NCBI GenBank assembly: GCA_964482035.1
Contig: CAYZVC010000001.1
Span: 558,001-622,000, forward strand
DNA from: JANJWP01 sp964482035
GTDB taxonomy: Bacteria > Patescibacteriota > Gracilibacteria > BD1-5 > UBA2023
Direction of reading: 5' to 3'
DNA length: 64,000 nucleotides
Below are positions 43,301 to 51,920 of the stretch, one piece after another (position 1 is the first letter of the stretch; every line of letters starts with the position of its first letter). Both the position numbers and the translations under genes were made by a program. Under the pieces are notes generated by a model. That model searched no databases. It saw nothing but the letters and a program-made list of their open reading frames with translations, and was not told the DNA's origin.

Positions 43301-44421
43301 TCGCCGAACTCGGAACCCCGGTCGGTATCATCGCGGCGCAGTCCATCGGTGAACCGGGTACCCAGCTCACGATGCGTACGTTCCACTCCGGTGGCGTCGT
43401 CAAGGAAGGCGGAGACATCACCCAGGGTCTCACCCGCGTCGAAGAACTCTTCGAAGCGCGCAATCCGAAGTACGAAGCGACCATTGCCGAAATCGCCGGC
43501 GAGATCAGCATGATCCGCTACGAAGGCAAGAACGGCATCATCACCCTCCAGGCCGACGACATCGAATCGATGGAGTACTACCTTCCGGACGACACCTACA
43601 AGGTGGCCGTCAAGAAGGGCGACAAGGTCAATGAAAAGCAGATTCTCGCCAAGTCCAAGGAAACCAAGGGCAAAATCAACGCCGTGAAGGACGGTATCGT
43701 AGATCGCGTAGACGGTCAGGTCATCGTCATCCGCGACGAAGCTCCGCGTTCCATCGACTACGTGGTCGAAGCCGGTAAGAACCTCCTCGTCAAGGAAGGT
43801 TCCCGCGTGAAAATCGGTCAGAAAATCACCGAAGGGCACGTCAACATCCAGCGTCTCATGGAGCTCGCTGATGCGGTCGTCACCCAGCTCTACATCGTCA
43901 ACGACATCAAGGAAATCTACTCTTCCCAGGGTCAGACGGTCAATTCGAAACATATCGAACTCATCGTTCGCCAGATGTTCTCGAAGGTGAAGATCACCAA
44001 CGCCGGCGACTCGTCGTTCTTCCCGGGCGACATCGTCGACATCATCAAGTTCAAGAAGGAAAACCGCGTACTCGCCGCATCCGGCGACCGCGAAGCGATC
44101 GGCACCCGCCTCCTCCTCGGTCTCACGAAGATTTCCCTCTTCACCGAATCGTGGCTCTCGGCGGCATCCTTCCAGGAAACCGTTCGCGTCCTCGTCGACG
44201 CGTCGACCGCCAAGAAGATCGACAAACTCGACGGACTTAAGGAAAACGTCATCATCGGACGTCTCATTCCGACCCTCCAATACTTCGAAAACAACCGCGA
44301 CGTCGGGGAATACTTCGGAGGCGAAGGCGAAGAAGAAGCGTTCGGCGAATTCGAATCGCCCTACTCCCGCGCCAAGCGCGAAGAGCTCCAGGCCGAATAC
44401 GAACGCATGATGGCCGCGTAA
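40399..44421 (+). CDS. rpoC: DNA-directed RNA polymerase subunit beta prime
   Basis: A 1,340-residue protein with no UGA codons. The N-terminal zinc site is CACGKYKRIRYKGVVCERCG (from about residue 92), the catalytic magnesium loop is NADFDGDQMAVH (about residues 552-563), and a second zinc cluster (CETEEGVCQKCYG) and the trigger-loop region AAQSIGEPGTQLTMRTFH are present. Residues about 185-280 contain a coiled-coil insertion rich in Lys/Glu (EEKKLAKKAYAELEA). It follows rpoB as in most bacteria and is closed by a strong terminator. Confidence 0.98.
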   Translation: MFPDKNLDTFLSDKITDYSQIGKYAGKRDITTGKTLDNLAGISIGLASKEEVRALSYGEVLISETINYRTQRPERGGLFCEQIFGPRKNYECACGKYKRIRYKGVVCERCGVEVTTSQVRRQRTGHIELAAPVVHIWYLKSVPSRIGLLLDISIKKLEQVIYFASYIVTDVFEDKREQAVSDLENAYKSSKVELQKKIQGQLSEANLQVEEKKLAKKAYAELEAALVHQIDALDEEYARLKDLLKNLKVSTVIGELDYRVLYDKFPHVFKGGTGAEHVKTLLERIDVRKFIADNQTELKTAPKSKQKKILQKLKLASSLFKSNQRPEHFVLEALQILPPDLRPMIQLDGGRFASSDLNDLYRRVINRNNRLRKLMELGAPEVILKNEKRMLQEAVDMLLNGDVRSNRPGYTTATKKKLKSLADILKGKQGRFRQNLLGKRVDYSGRSVIVVGPTLKMNECGLPKAMALVLFRPFVIGRLIEKEMAYNVKHAEKIIEEKGKEVWDALDEVIEGKHVLLNRAPTLHRLGIQAFRPVLIEGKAIQLHPLCCTAFNADFDGDQMAVHLPLTSEAQEEAAELMVTSKNMLNPSNGEPIVAPAQDMILGCYYLTKINPGEAKHAYVDGHDATNAYDNGVITLQDPIKIRMDGKLVDTTYGRYLFNDIVPAELGYVNETLKKSATKKLLARSFDLLGSEKTAFFADRIKNMGYKYATISGLSVSKDDMVSPDNKEELVKGGEEKIKAIQKAFWHGYLTERERYEQSIKVWSSVKGKIEDEMKQYYTTSNPIFNMIDSGARGNWGNVTQLCGMKGLVASPSGKIIELPIKANYKEGLSVLEYFINTHSGRKGKADTALKTAQSGYLTRRLVDAAQNVLVREHDCGTHHYEDIYRETSKSVFRESFEDRVFGKFLARDVVEGKNVIVEGGTLITKDVLKAILDSKAEFVSVRSILTCETEEGVCQKCYGLDLGQNAIAELGTPVGIIAAQSIGEPGTQLTMRTFHSGGVVKEGGDITQGLTRVEELFEARNPKYEATIAEIAGEISMIRYEGKNGIITLQADDIESMEYYLPDDTYKVAVKKGDKVNEKQILAKSKETKGKINAVKDGIVDRVDGQVIVIRDEAPRSIDYVVEAGKNLLVKEGSRVKIGQKITEGHVNIQRLMELADAVVTQLYIVNDIKEIYSSQGQTVNSKHIELIVRQMFSKVKITNAGDSSFFPGDIVDIIKFKKENRVLAASGDREAIGTRLLLGLTKISLFTESWLSAASFQETVRVLVDASTAKKIDKLDGLKENVIIGRLIPTLQYFENNRDVGEYFGGEGEEEAFGEFESPYSRAKREELQAEYERMMAA

Positions 44422-44436
44422 TCCGCAAGACGCACG

Positions 44437-44472
44437 AAAAATCCCCCAGGGCCATCCTGGGGGATTTTTTTA
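44437..44472 (+). terminator. Terminator of the rpoBC operon
   Basis: AAAAATCCCCCAGG, short loop, CCTGGGGGATTTTTTT, 15 bases after the rpoC stop. Confidence 0.9.
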
Positions 44473-44504
44473 CGGACGTTCGGTTTTTCGAACTCCGAGG
44501 ATTC

Positions 44505-44762
44505 TTACTCGAAATCCGCTTCCCGGTTCCGCTTCTCCAAAACCGTCCTCACGTACAAGCCTTGCACCTGGAGGCGCGCCCATTCAGTCTTCCGAAGGAA
44601 CTTGAGGCTCGATTCCTTGGTGGGATGGCTTTTGAAACAGTTGATGCGGATCATCTCGCCCAGCTTCAGAAAACCGTATTCCTCGATGAGAAAATCCATA
44701 ATCATGGAGAGCGTGACGCCGTGGAGCACTTCGTCGTTGCGGTTGTTCTGGGAATTCTGCAT
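44505..44762 (-). CDS. VF530 / DUF2132 family protein
   Basis: An 85-residue protein from ATG 44760-44762; a TTG at 44798 would add 12 residues. The family core is clear: VLHGVTLSMIMDFLIEEYGF, then LGEMIRINCFKSHPT, then SSLKFLRKTEWAR. VF530 proteins are small DNA-binding-like folds of uncertain role. The ATG was preferred because family members begin shortly before the LHG motif. It is transcribed toward the rpoC terminator. A TATAAT box on the minus strand at 44922-44927 may drive it with a long leader. Confidence 0.88.
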   Translation of the reverse strand: MQNSQNNRNDEVLHGVTLSMIMDFLIEEYGFLKLGEMIRINCFKSHPTKESSLKFLRKTEWARLQVQGLYVRTVLEKRNREADFE

Positions 44763-44936
44763 ATCGAAGACCGGATGGGCCGGCGGTTTACCGGACAAAA
44801 TACGCGCCCGAATATACGCGAACGACGTCCAAAGCCAAGGCCGAGTTCGGACGTACGTTCACGTCCGAGGATTTCAAGCCGGCTTAAACCGACGCGGGTA
44901 CGATTCGCGTAAAATGCCCGAATTATACAAATTGAA

Positions 44937-44964
44937 TTGATTTTTTGTTGTCTGGGGATATTCT
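44937..44964 (+). promoter_or_regulatory. Probable promoter of the small RHH-like gene
   Basis: TTGATT (44937-44942), a 16-base spacer, then TATTCT (44959-44964), about 30 bases before the ATG at 44995. Confidence 0.4.
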
Positions 44965-44994
44965 CCGTCCCGATATTCCCCTTTTCGTTCACGC

Positions 44995-45189
44995 ATGACG
45001 AACCGCAAGAAATTCGCAGCCGCAGTCAATTTCTACCTGACCGACGCCCAGAAGAAGAAAATCGAATTCATTTTGGAACAAAAGGGCCAGAGCCTTACCG
45101 ATTTCCTCCGTACCCACGTACAGACGACCATCGAGAAATACGAAGATAAGAACGGCGCGATCAACGTCTACCAGACCTACATCGTCTAA
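44995..45189 (+). CDS. Small protein, possibly ribbon-helix-helix-like
   Basis: A 64-residue basic protein: a beta-like stretch (FAAAVNFYLTDAQ), two helices (KKKIEFILEQKGQ and LTDFLRTHVQTTIEKYE), then NVYQTYIV. The strand-helix-helix order resembles small DNA-binding RHH proteins but the match is only by shape. It may regulate its own or a neighbouring gene; this is not shown. It has a terminator after it. Confidence 0.6.
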   Translation: MTNRKKFAAAVNFYLTDAQKKKIEFILEQKGQSLTDFLRTHVQTTIEKYEDKNGAINVYQTYIV

Positions 45190-45206
45190 GTCCGCAAGAA
45201 AAAAGA

Positions 45207-45238
45207 ACGCCTCCCGCGACGGGGGGCTTTCTTTTCGT
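45207..45238 (+). terminator. Terminator after the small RHH-like gene
   Basis: GCCTCCCG, loop CGA, CGGGGGGC with one mismatch, then TTTCTTTT. Confidence 0.7.
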
Positions 45239-45299
45239 TAACGAAGCGTTATCATATGGCGAGAAAGCTTGACGGCACTTACTTCGATAATTATCGGAC

Positions 45300-45755
45300 A
45301 TGTCGGAAAACGTACTCGTCACTTCGAGAATCCTCCCCTTCGGCAAGGCTGAAACCACGGCCGCATGGACCGATTCTTCAATCCTTTCGCAATGGTGGGG
45401 ACCGAAAGGGTTTACCAACGAATTCGAAGTTTGCGACGTCGTCGATTGAGGCGACTGGATTTTCACCATGCGCGGACCGGACGGGACGGAATACCGGAAC
45501 GTGAGCAAATGGCTCGAAGTCGGCGAAAGCCGCATAGTCATGGAACACGCATGCGCTCCGAGATTCGTACTGCGCGCGGATTTCTTAGAAACCGCCGAGG
45601 GAACCGACCTCGTTTGGACGACGACGTTCGAAGACGCGGATTTTCTCTCGGCGATGAAGGATTACCTCATCGAGAAAAACGGCGAGAACATGGACCGACT
45701 CGAAGCGGTACTTACGGAAATTCGTAATGGGAAAGCCGAAAACTCGGATAATTAA
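45300..45755 (+). CDS. SRPBCC / AHSA1-type ligand-binding protein
   Basis: A 151-residue protein. The family line QWWGPKGFTNEFEVCDV, then DGGDWIFTMRGPDG, then EYRN matches AHSA1-like START-superfamily proteins, which have a hydrophobic cavity for lipid or other ligands. The first glycine of the DGGDW pair is a UGA codon (45447-45449), exactly where relatives have a conserved glycine pair. The end, MKDYLIEKNGENMDRL, is the closing helix of the fold. Function in this organism is unknown. Eleven bases separate it from the first tail-fibre-like gene. Confidence 0.85.
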
Positions 45756-45765
45756 CTTCCGGATC

Positions 45766-46713
45766 ATGAAAACCAATCTCAAAACTTCCGCGCTCTCCGC
45801 CGTCGCGTTCTTCGGAACGCTCGGAATCCTTTCGGTAGGATACTCCGCATACACCGGCCTTTCTTCCGTCACGTCGGGACAACCGCTCACCGTTGCGGCT
45901 TGGACGCAATTGAAAGACAATCTCGACGACCACGAAAGCAGGATATCCGGACTTTCTACGCAAGTTGCCTCGATAATCTCCTGAGGCGGGAATCCTTGGA
46001 GCGCCGTGACCGGATGACTCGCTTATAACGGCGGGAAAGTGGGAATCGGAACCTCCACGCCGTTGCGAAAACTTCACGTCACGGGCGACGAACAGCTCGA
46101 CGGCGACCTTTACGGCGGATTGTACGGCGGAACGCGTGGAATTTGGCGTTTCAGTTCGGCGGATCCGAACTTCGGCATTTTCTATACGGAAGCTTCGCCG
46201 GATTACATTTCGTTTTCTCCGAACGGAGGCGGAACGGGAAGTTCGGTAATGGCGGTAACCGGGTACGGCGTAGGAATAGGAACGTCGGCACCGTCCGAAA
46301 AACTCGAAATCAACGGGAATATTAAATTCACGGCGAACGGCAGCGTCATATCGAAAGCTCCGAGAGCGGTGCATTCGGTCGATCCAACGACCGGTTGTCC
46401 GCCCTCCCGGGCGGCGAATACCGACCTTTGGACCATGCCGATCGTCCTCGACAGGACTTCGACGGTATGGCTGAGCGGCGACTCGATTAAAAATTCTACG
46501 TTGAGAGCGGATTTGCAGTTGTTCGTCGACGGCAGCATGGTAATGCAAACCATCGCGCCGGCCATCGCGAACGATTGGGCCGGAGCGCACGTGCAATGGT
46601 CATGAACCCTTGGAGCCGGTAACCACGTAGTCTCGCTCAGGAGCCCTCAGGCGAACGTTTGGGGATGCTGAAGCTGATGGGGTACGATGGACGCCCTCAT
46701 TTTCGAAAACTAA
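45766..46713 (+). CDS. Membrane-anchored tail-fibre-like protein, copy 1
   Basis: A 315-residue protein. After a short basic start, the hydrophobic segment SAVAFFGTLGILSVGYSAY acts as signal peptide or anchor and is shared by the next three genes. VGIGTSTP and VGIGTSAP repeats with HVTG or EINGN are typical of trimeric phage tail fibres. It lacks the S74 domain of copies 2 and 3; the end is different (HVVSLRSPQ, TMDALIFEN) and resembles a C1q/TNF-like or carbohydrate-binding fold. UGA encodes glycine six or so times, including three close to the end. Probably extends from the cell surface for attachment. Confidence 0.75.
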
Positions 46714-46725
46714 CCGCAACACGAT

Positions 46726-47847
46726 ATGCGACACACGGACCTCAAAGCCCCCGTACTCACCGCCGTCGCGTTTTTCGGAACGCTCGGAATCCTTTCGGTA
46801 GGATACTCGGCCTACGTTTCGAACTATCCGGCAACGGCGACCGCCGGCACGAGCCAGCTTTCCGCAGGCGAATGGAACAAGATGGTCACGGCGCTGCAAG
46901 CGCTCGACACGAACCTTTCGGCGTTCACGATTTCCGGCGGGAACGTGGGGATCGGAACGGCTCCGAATTCGAAACTCAGCGTCAATGGAAACATCGCCAC
47001 CATGGGGTACGGAATCGTTGGAAAAAACCTTGGAACGGCACCCGTTACCGGAGCGTTCATCGCTGGAAACGTAGGATCGAACGACGGAGGCTACGGATTG
47101 TTCTACTGATCGAACGCCATCAATGGCGCGGACGACCGTCGTGGAAATGTCGATATCGGCAGTTACGCAGTCGGAGGAACTCCGGGGAAAATCAATTTCC
47201 TCTCGTACAACGGAACCGGCTGGAATACCAATATGGTCATACAGCCGAACGGCTACGTGGGAATAGGCACTGCCAATCCCGACCGCAAATTCGAAGTCGC
47301 GGGCCAGATTGAAGCTACGCAACCCGTACAATGAGGATCCATGGACGGAGGATTCCGACTCAAAGGCCCAACTGACAATTCGTACTCGGTAATCCAATTT
47401 ACGAATAATGCCGGGAATGCCCATTGGGCCGCAATTACCGCCACTCCGGCAGGCAATGTCGGCATCGGCACGATTACGCCGTCTTACACGCTTCAAGTCA
47501 ACGGATCCGTCGCAGGCACGTCTTGGACCGCGACGTCAGACGCGAGAATGAAGAAAGACGTCGAAACCCTCACCGGAGCCCTCGATAAGATTTCCGCGCT
47601 CAGGGGCGTAGCGTTCTCATGGGATCGGGAAGCGCACCCCGAAAGGAACTTCCCGGAAGGAAGACAAATCGGTTTCATCGCCCAGGAAGTCGAAAAAGTC
47701 ATACCGGAGGTAGTTACTGAAGATTCAAAAGGAATCAAGGGCGTGGAATACGCCAACGTTACGGCGGAGCTCGTGGAAGCCGTAAAGGAACTCAAAGCGA
47801 AAAACGAAGTCCTCGAACGCGAAATCTCGGAATTGAAAAATAAATAA
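46726..47847 (+). CDS. Membrane-anchored tail-fibre-like protein with peptidase S74 domain, copy 2
   Basis: A 373-residue protein with the shared anchor AVAFFGTLGILSVGYSAY, a helical trimer-like segment (SAGEWNKMVTALQALDTN), three VGIGT-x-x-P repeats, and a C-terminal S74 intramolecular chaperone: TSDARMKKDVETL, IGFIAQEVEKVIPEVV, then a coiled-coil tail. In phages this domain trimerises the fibre and cleaves itself off; the Ser of the SDAR-x-K motif is present. Two UGA glycines. The first ~190 bases of the conserved region are almost identical to copy 3. Confidence 0.85.
46756..46946 (+). repeat. Near-identical duplicated segment, copy A
   Basis: About 191 bases that match 47885-48075 with one visible mismatch (46923 G, 48052 A). 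It covers the anchor and trimer-helix coding region of copies 2 and 3. Confidence 0.8.
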
Positions 47848-47860
47848 CAACCACTGAAAA

Positions 47861-48997
47861 ATGTCTCCCGTCAAAACCCCAATCCTCACCGCCGTCGCGT
47901 TTTTCGGAACGCTCGGAATCCTTTCGGTAGGATACTCGGCCTACGTTTCGAACTATCCGGCAACGGCGACCGCCGGCACGAGCCAGCTTTCCGCAGGCGA
48001 ATGGAACAAGATGGTCACGGCGCTGCAAGCGCTCGACACGAACCTTTCGGCATTCACGATTTCCGGCGGGAACGTAGGGATAGGCAATTCGCCCACACAG
48101 GCTTTCGAAATCAGGAAAACCTCGGCCGGCAATCCGGTCATAGCGAAAGTCGCGAACATCAGCAATGCCGCAGGCACCCAGGCCAGACTCGACCTCGCGA
48201 CGCAAACAGCGAACGCGTACGGCATCGTTTCCATAACGGAAAACGGCTGAGGCGTTACGAGTATGGAACTCGCGAGCGGAAACGGGGTGACGAACGGCAT
48301 GTGGTTTACGAACGGAACTTCCGTGGACTGAGCCTGACTCTGAACCGGGCCTTTCGTGTGGCGTCATGGAAGTAACGAAAGGATGAGAATTACCAATAAC
48401 GGATCCGTAGGGATCGGCACCAATTCTCCGACATGGCATCTCGAAGTGGCGAACAACGTACCGAACGGATACGTCGGAATCACCAATAACAACACCGCAG
48501 CCGGTTGAGCCCGATGGACCTGGCTCAGCGGCTCGACGTGATCGCCCCTCGGTGCCGGAAAGATGTGCTTCGAAACTGGCGGAGTTTGCCGGCTGAACGT
48601 CGACGGCTCCGGCAACGCCACCGCCGCGACGTTCAACGGTGTTTCCGACTCCAGACTGAAGGCGAACGTCGAAACCGTTTCCGGTCTCAACGCCGTGGAA
48701 AGGCTCCGCTGAGTGGAATTCGATTGGAAAAACGGAACCGGAAAATCTTCCGGCGTCATCGCCCAAGAACTCGAAACCGTACTCCCCCACCTCGTAGCGG
48801 TCGATTCGTCACCCGAGAAGATGCGGTCGGTGAACTATGCCGGACTTTCCGCATATTTCATCGAAGCGATCAAAGAGCTGGGGAAGTCCGGGGACACGCA
48901 GCTGGGCGAGATCGACGCCCTTCGAAAAGACAACGCCGCCCTGCGCGACGAGTTATCCAGGATGGACGCCAGGATTTCGGAACTCGAGAAACGCTAA
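47861..48997 (+). CDS. Membrane-anchored tail-fibre-like protein with peptidase S74 domain, copy 3
   Basis: A 378-residue protein with the same anchor and helix as copy 2, then a different middle (VGIGNSPTQAFEIRK) and an S74 domain (VSDSRLKANVETVSG, VIAQELETVLPHLV, a YAGLSAYFIEAI line and a coiled-coil end). Seven or more UGA glycines occur, several clustered in the middle (VD-G-A-G-L-G), so this gene looks badly broken under the standard code. The S74 Ser and Asp residues are conserved. It likely forms a trimeric, self-processing surface fibre. Confidence 0.83.
47885..48075 (+). repeat. Near-identical duplicated segment, copy B
   Basis: Pair of 46756-46946, offset by 1,129 bases. Confidence 0.8.
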
Positions 48998-49009
48998 ACC
49001 CCCTTTGCC

Positions 49010-49723
49010 ATGTCCGCACGTTCTCTAAAAAATCCGGTACTTTCGGCCATCGCGTTCTTCTGAACGCTCGGAATGCTTTCCGTTGGCTATTCGGCATACG
49101 TTTCGAACCATCCCGCTGCCGCGACCCCGTCGACGCAAGTTTCGTCCTCGGAGTGGAACAAGATGGTCGCAGCGCTCCAGACGCTCGATACCAAACTTTC
49201 GACGTTTTCCATTTCCGCAACGTGAGTCGGCATTTGACCGGCAAGCCCTTCCGCCGCTTTCGAAATCGGAAACGGGACTACGGTACGGTGATACGTGAAA
49301 CTGAATAACGACTCGGTGAATTCGCCGGTACTCCAACTTGCGAACAACGTCGCATGAGGGCGGACGTACAACGTGTACAGCGGGTTTTATTCCAATACTT
49401 GAGCGCTCGTATTTTCCGATCTCACGGCCGGGAACGTCGGAAGAATAGCGCTGGATTGAAGCGGGAACGTCGGGATCGGCACGATGACACCCCAGGCCGC
49501 GTTGGACGTGAATGGAAAAATCAAAATGCAAGTGGACGCGACCTCGAACGCCTCGACCGCCGATACCGTTCCGGAATCCTATAAATTTTCAAGGTCCGAC
49601 TGCAATACGACGACCCGTTGAAGCATGTTCGTAGGGAGATTCACGTGAGATTCGGGGCAGGACGGCCTCTGCGTCTGCATGGACATAAACTCGGTAATGG
49701 AATGGGCCTGCTTCAATCCGTAG
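49010..49723 (+). CDS. Membrane-anchored tail-fibre-like protein, copy 4
   Basis: A 237-residue protein from ATG 49010 to TAG 49721-49723. The anchor reads LSAIAFFGTLGMLSVGYSAY with the glycine of FFG encoded by UGA (49061-49063), where copies 1 to 3 have GGA. It keeps the trimer-like helix (SSEWNKMVAALQTLDTK) and a VGIGTMTP repeat, and ends in a cysteine-rich piece (CNTTTR, CVCMDINSVMEWACFNP) with no S74 domain. About nine UGA glycines. It is the shortest member of the cluster and probably has a different binding end. Confidence 0.78.
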
Positions 49724-50064
49724 CGTTTTAACGTAGTAGCCGATTCATTTGACTATCCGTCCGCTTTCGATACATTACTGACACTCGTTTTGCGGACGGA
49801 GAGGTTTCTTTTGGAAATTGCACCCCACGGGCCCCATCAGGCCGTCACCTTTCCACTCCGCCCCAATTCTCGCACTGCCGGAAATCTTTCCGGCCTTGGA
49901 ATTTTTTCGAAAAACGAACCAACGGCGACTTTCGCCAATATTTTGGTTCAAACGATTCGAAGACGACGCACGGACGCCGAATTTCGGCATGCAGCCCCGC
50001 GCGGATCCTTAATTTTGCGGGAGACGGGAATCTAACGAGTTTCTATTCCCTCCCCTCTTTTTTC
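49724..50064. other. 341-base non-coding stretch before the helicase gene
   Basis: No convincing gene on either strand. It contains a CCGGAAA/TTTCCGG-type hairpin near 49878-49895 and could act as a long 5' leader, as is common for DEAD-box helicase genes, but nothing specific is seen. Confidence 0.4.
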
Positions 50065-51856
50065 ATGCTCTTTTCAGAGTTTTCCCTCGATCAGAACGTT
50101 CTCGATGCCCTCGCCAAGGCAGGTTACGTCGAACCGACCAAAATCCAGGAAGAAGTCATCCGCGCCGTTCTCGAAGGAAAGAACGTCGTAGGTCAGTCCC
50201 AGACCGGTACCGGTAAGACCGCCGCGTTCGTCATCCCGCTTCTCGAGAAGATCGATCCGAAAATCCGCCGTCCCCAGGCTATCGTCCTTGCTCCGACCCG
50301 TGAACTCGCGAGCCAGATCCGCGACGAAGTCGTCAAGCTTTCCGAAGGCATGTTCATCCGCTCGACCGCCGTATACGGTGGAACCAGCATCCGTGCCCAG
50401 CGCGAAATCCTCATGAAGGGACCGCAGATCGTCGTAGCTACCCCGGGACGTCTCATCGACCTCATCGACCGCCGCTTCATCGACATCTCCAACGTCGAAT
50501 TCTTCGTTCTCGACGAAGTGGACCGCATGCTCGACATGGGCTTCATCGACGACATCGACTACGTTTGGTCGTTCCTCACGAACGTCAAGCAGTCGATGAC
50601 CTTCTCGGCCACCATCCCGTTCGAAGTCGGCAACCTCATCTCGAAGTACGTGGGCGAAGGATACGAACACATCAAGGCTACCACCTCGATCACCGTAGAC
50701 AAGATCGACCACGCGTTCGTTGAAGTCACCCACTTCGAAAAGTTCGACCTTCTCAAGAAGTACGTTTCCGAACACACGGATAAGAAGACCATCGTCTTCA
50801 CCCGCACCAAGTCGGAAACCGAACACCTCGCACGCATGCTCATGGAAAACGGCATCAGCGCGGACTTCCTCCACGGCGACCTCGAACAGCGCCAGCGCCA
50901 GCGCGCCCTCAAGCGTTTCCAGGGCGGCGAAATCTCGACCTTCGTCACCACCGACGTAGCGGCACGCGGTCTCAATATGAACAATATCGACCTCGTCATC
51001 AACTACCACGTACCGGAAGATCCGGAATCCTACATCCACCGCATCGGCCGTACCGGTCGCGCGGGTGCTGAAGGAAAGGCGATCATGTTCGTTTCCGAAG
51101 CGGAAAAGATGTTCTTCAGGAACGTCGAAAAGCGCAACAAGATCCGCATCAAGCAGGTCGATATGAACGGCGTAGAAGTCGTACGCCAGGAAGAACGCCA
51201 CCAGGGCTTCCAGTCGAAGCACGGCGGACGCGGAGGATACCGCGGTGGAGACCGCAACCGTTTCCGCGCACCGCGATCCAACTTCGGAGGCGGCAGCGGA
51301 GGAGGTTACCAGGGCCACCAGGGCGGCGACCGCGGAGGTTACCAAGGTAACCGCGAAGGCGGCTTCGGCGGAGGTTCCACCGGAGGCTACCAGGGTAACC
51401 GCGAAGNNNNNNNNNNNNNNNNNNNNNNNNNNNNNNNNNNNNNNNNNNNNNNNNNNNNNNNNNNNNNNNNNNNNNNNNNNNNNNNNNNNNNNNNNNNNNN
51501 NNNNNNCCGGAGGCTACCAGGGTAACCGCGAAGGCGGGTACCGCGCACCTCGCGAAGGCGGCTTCGGCGGCGGACGCGAAGGAGGCGGATACCAGGGTAA
51601 CCGCGGTTCGACCGGCGGATACCAGGGCGGAGGCTACCAGGGCCGTCGCGAAGGCGGCTTCGGCGGAGGTTCCACCGGAGGCTACCAGGGTAACCGCGAA
51701 GGCGGGTACCGCGCACCTCGCGAAGGCGGGTACGAAGGCGGCAACGACCGCTACCGCGCTCCGCGCGAGGACTTCGGAGGCGCACAGGGTTCCGCCCCGT
51801 CCGCTCCGGCAGCTCCGCGCAAGCCGTCCGGCGACGACTACTCCATCTTCGGATAA
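50065..51856 (+). CDS. DEAD-box RNA helicase (interrupted by assembly gap)
   Basis: Motifs of the family in order: Q motif (GYVEPTKIQ), motif I SQTGTGKT, PTRELA, ATPGR, motif II DEVD, SAT, then VFTRTK, TTDVAARGL and HRIGRTGRAG. The helicase core spans about residues 1-365 and unwinds RNA using ATP. The C-terminal tail is a low-complexity RNA-binding region of GGYQGNREGG- and YRAPREGG-type repeats. 100 N (51407-51506) interrupt the repeats, and the downstream part continues in another frame, so the N length is a placeholder and the true length is unknown. The end SGDDYSIFG-TAA is reached in the shifted frame. No UGA codons seen. Motif II is DEVD rather than DEAD. Confidence 0.93.
51407..51506. 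other. Assembly gap (100 N)
   Basis: A run of exactly 100 N inside the repeat-rich tail of the helicase gene. The reading frames on its two sides do not agree, so the gap size is arbitrary. Confidence 0.98.
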
Positions 51857-51876
51857 TCGTTACGGACGTTCATAAG

Positions 51877-51908
51877 AAAACCCCCGACTCGCGTCGGGGG
51901 TTTTCTTT
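51877..51908 (+). terminator. Terminator of the helicase gene
   Basis: AAAACCCCCGAC, loop TCGC, GTCGGGGGTTTTCTTT; on the other strand it lies just beyond the subtilisin gene end. Confidence 0.9.
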
Positions 51909-51920
51909 CGCTTACGAGGC

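Noticed and set aside
36796..44280. Very long open frames antisense to rpoB and rpoC (about 1,033 and 1,299 codons)
   Set aside because: They are by-products of the strong codon bias of rpoBC; the proteins are low-complexity in Asp/Val/Glu/Arg and match nothing.
44763..44798. TTG start for the VF530-like protein
   Set aside because: ATG 44762 fits the usual family length better; the extension is Pro-rich and not family-like.
49775..49990. A 71-codon minus-strand frame before the helicase gene
   Set aside because: Composition is unlike a protein of this genome and no motif or signal supports it.
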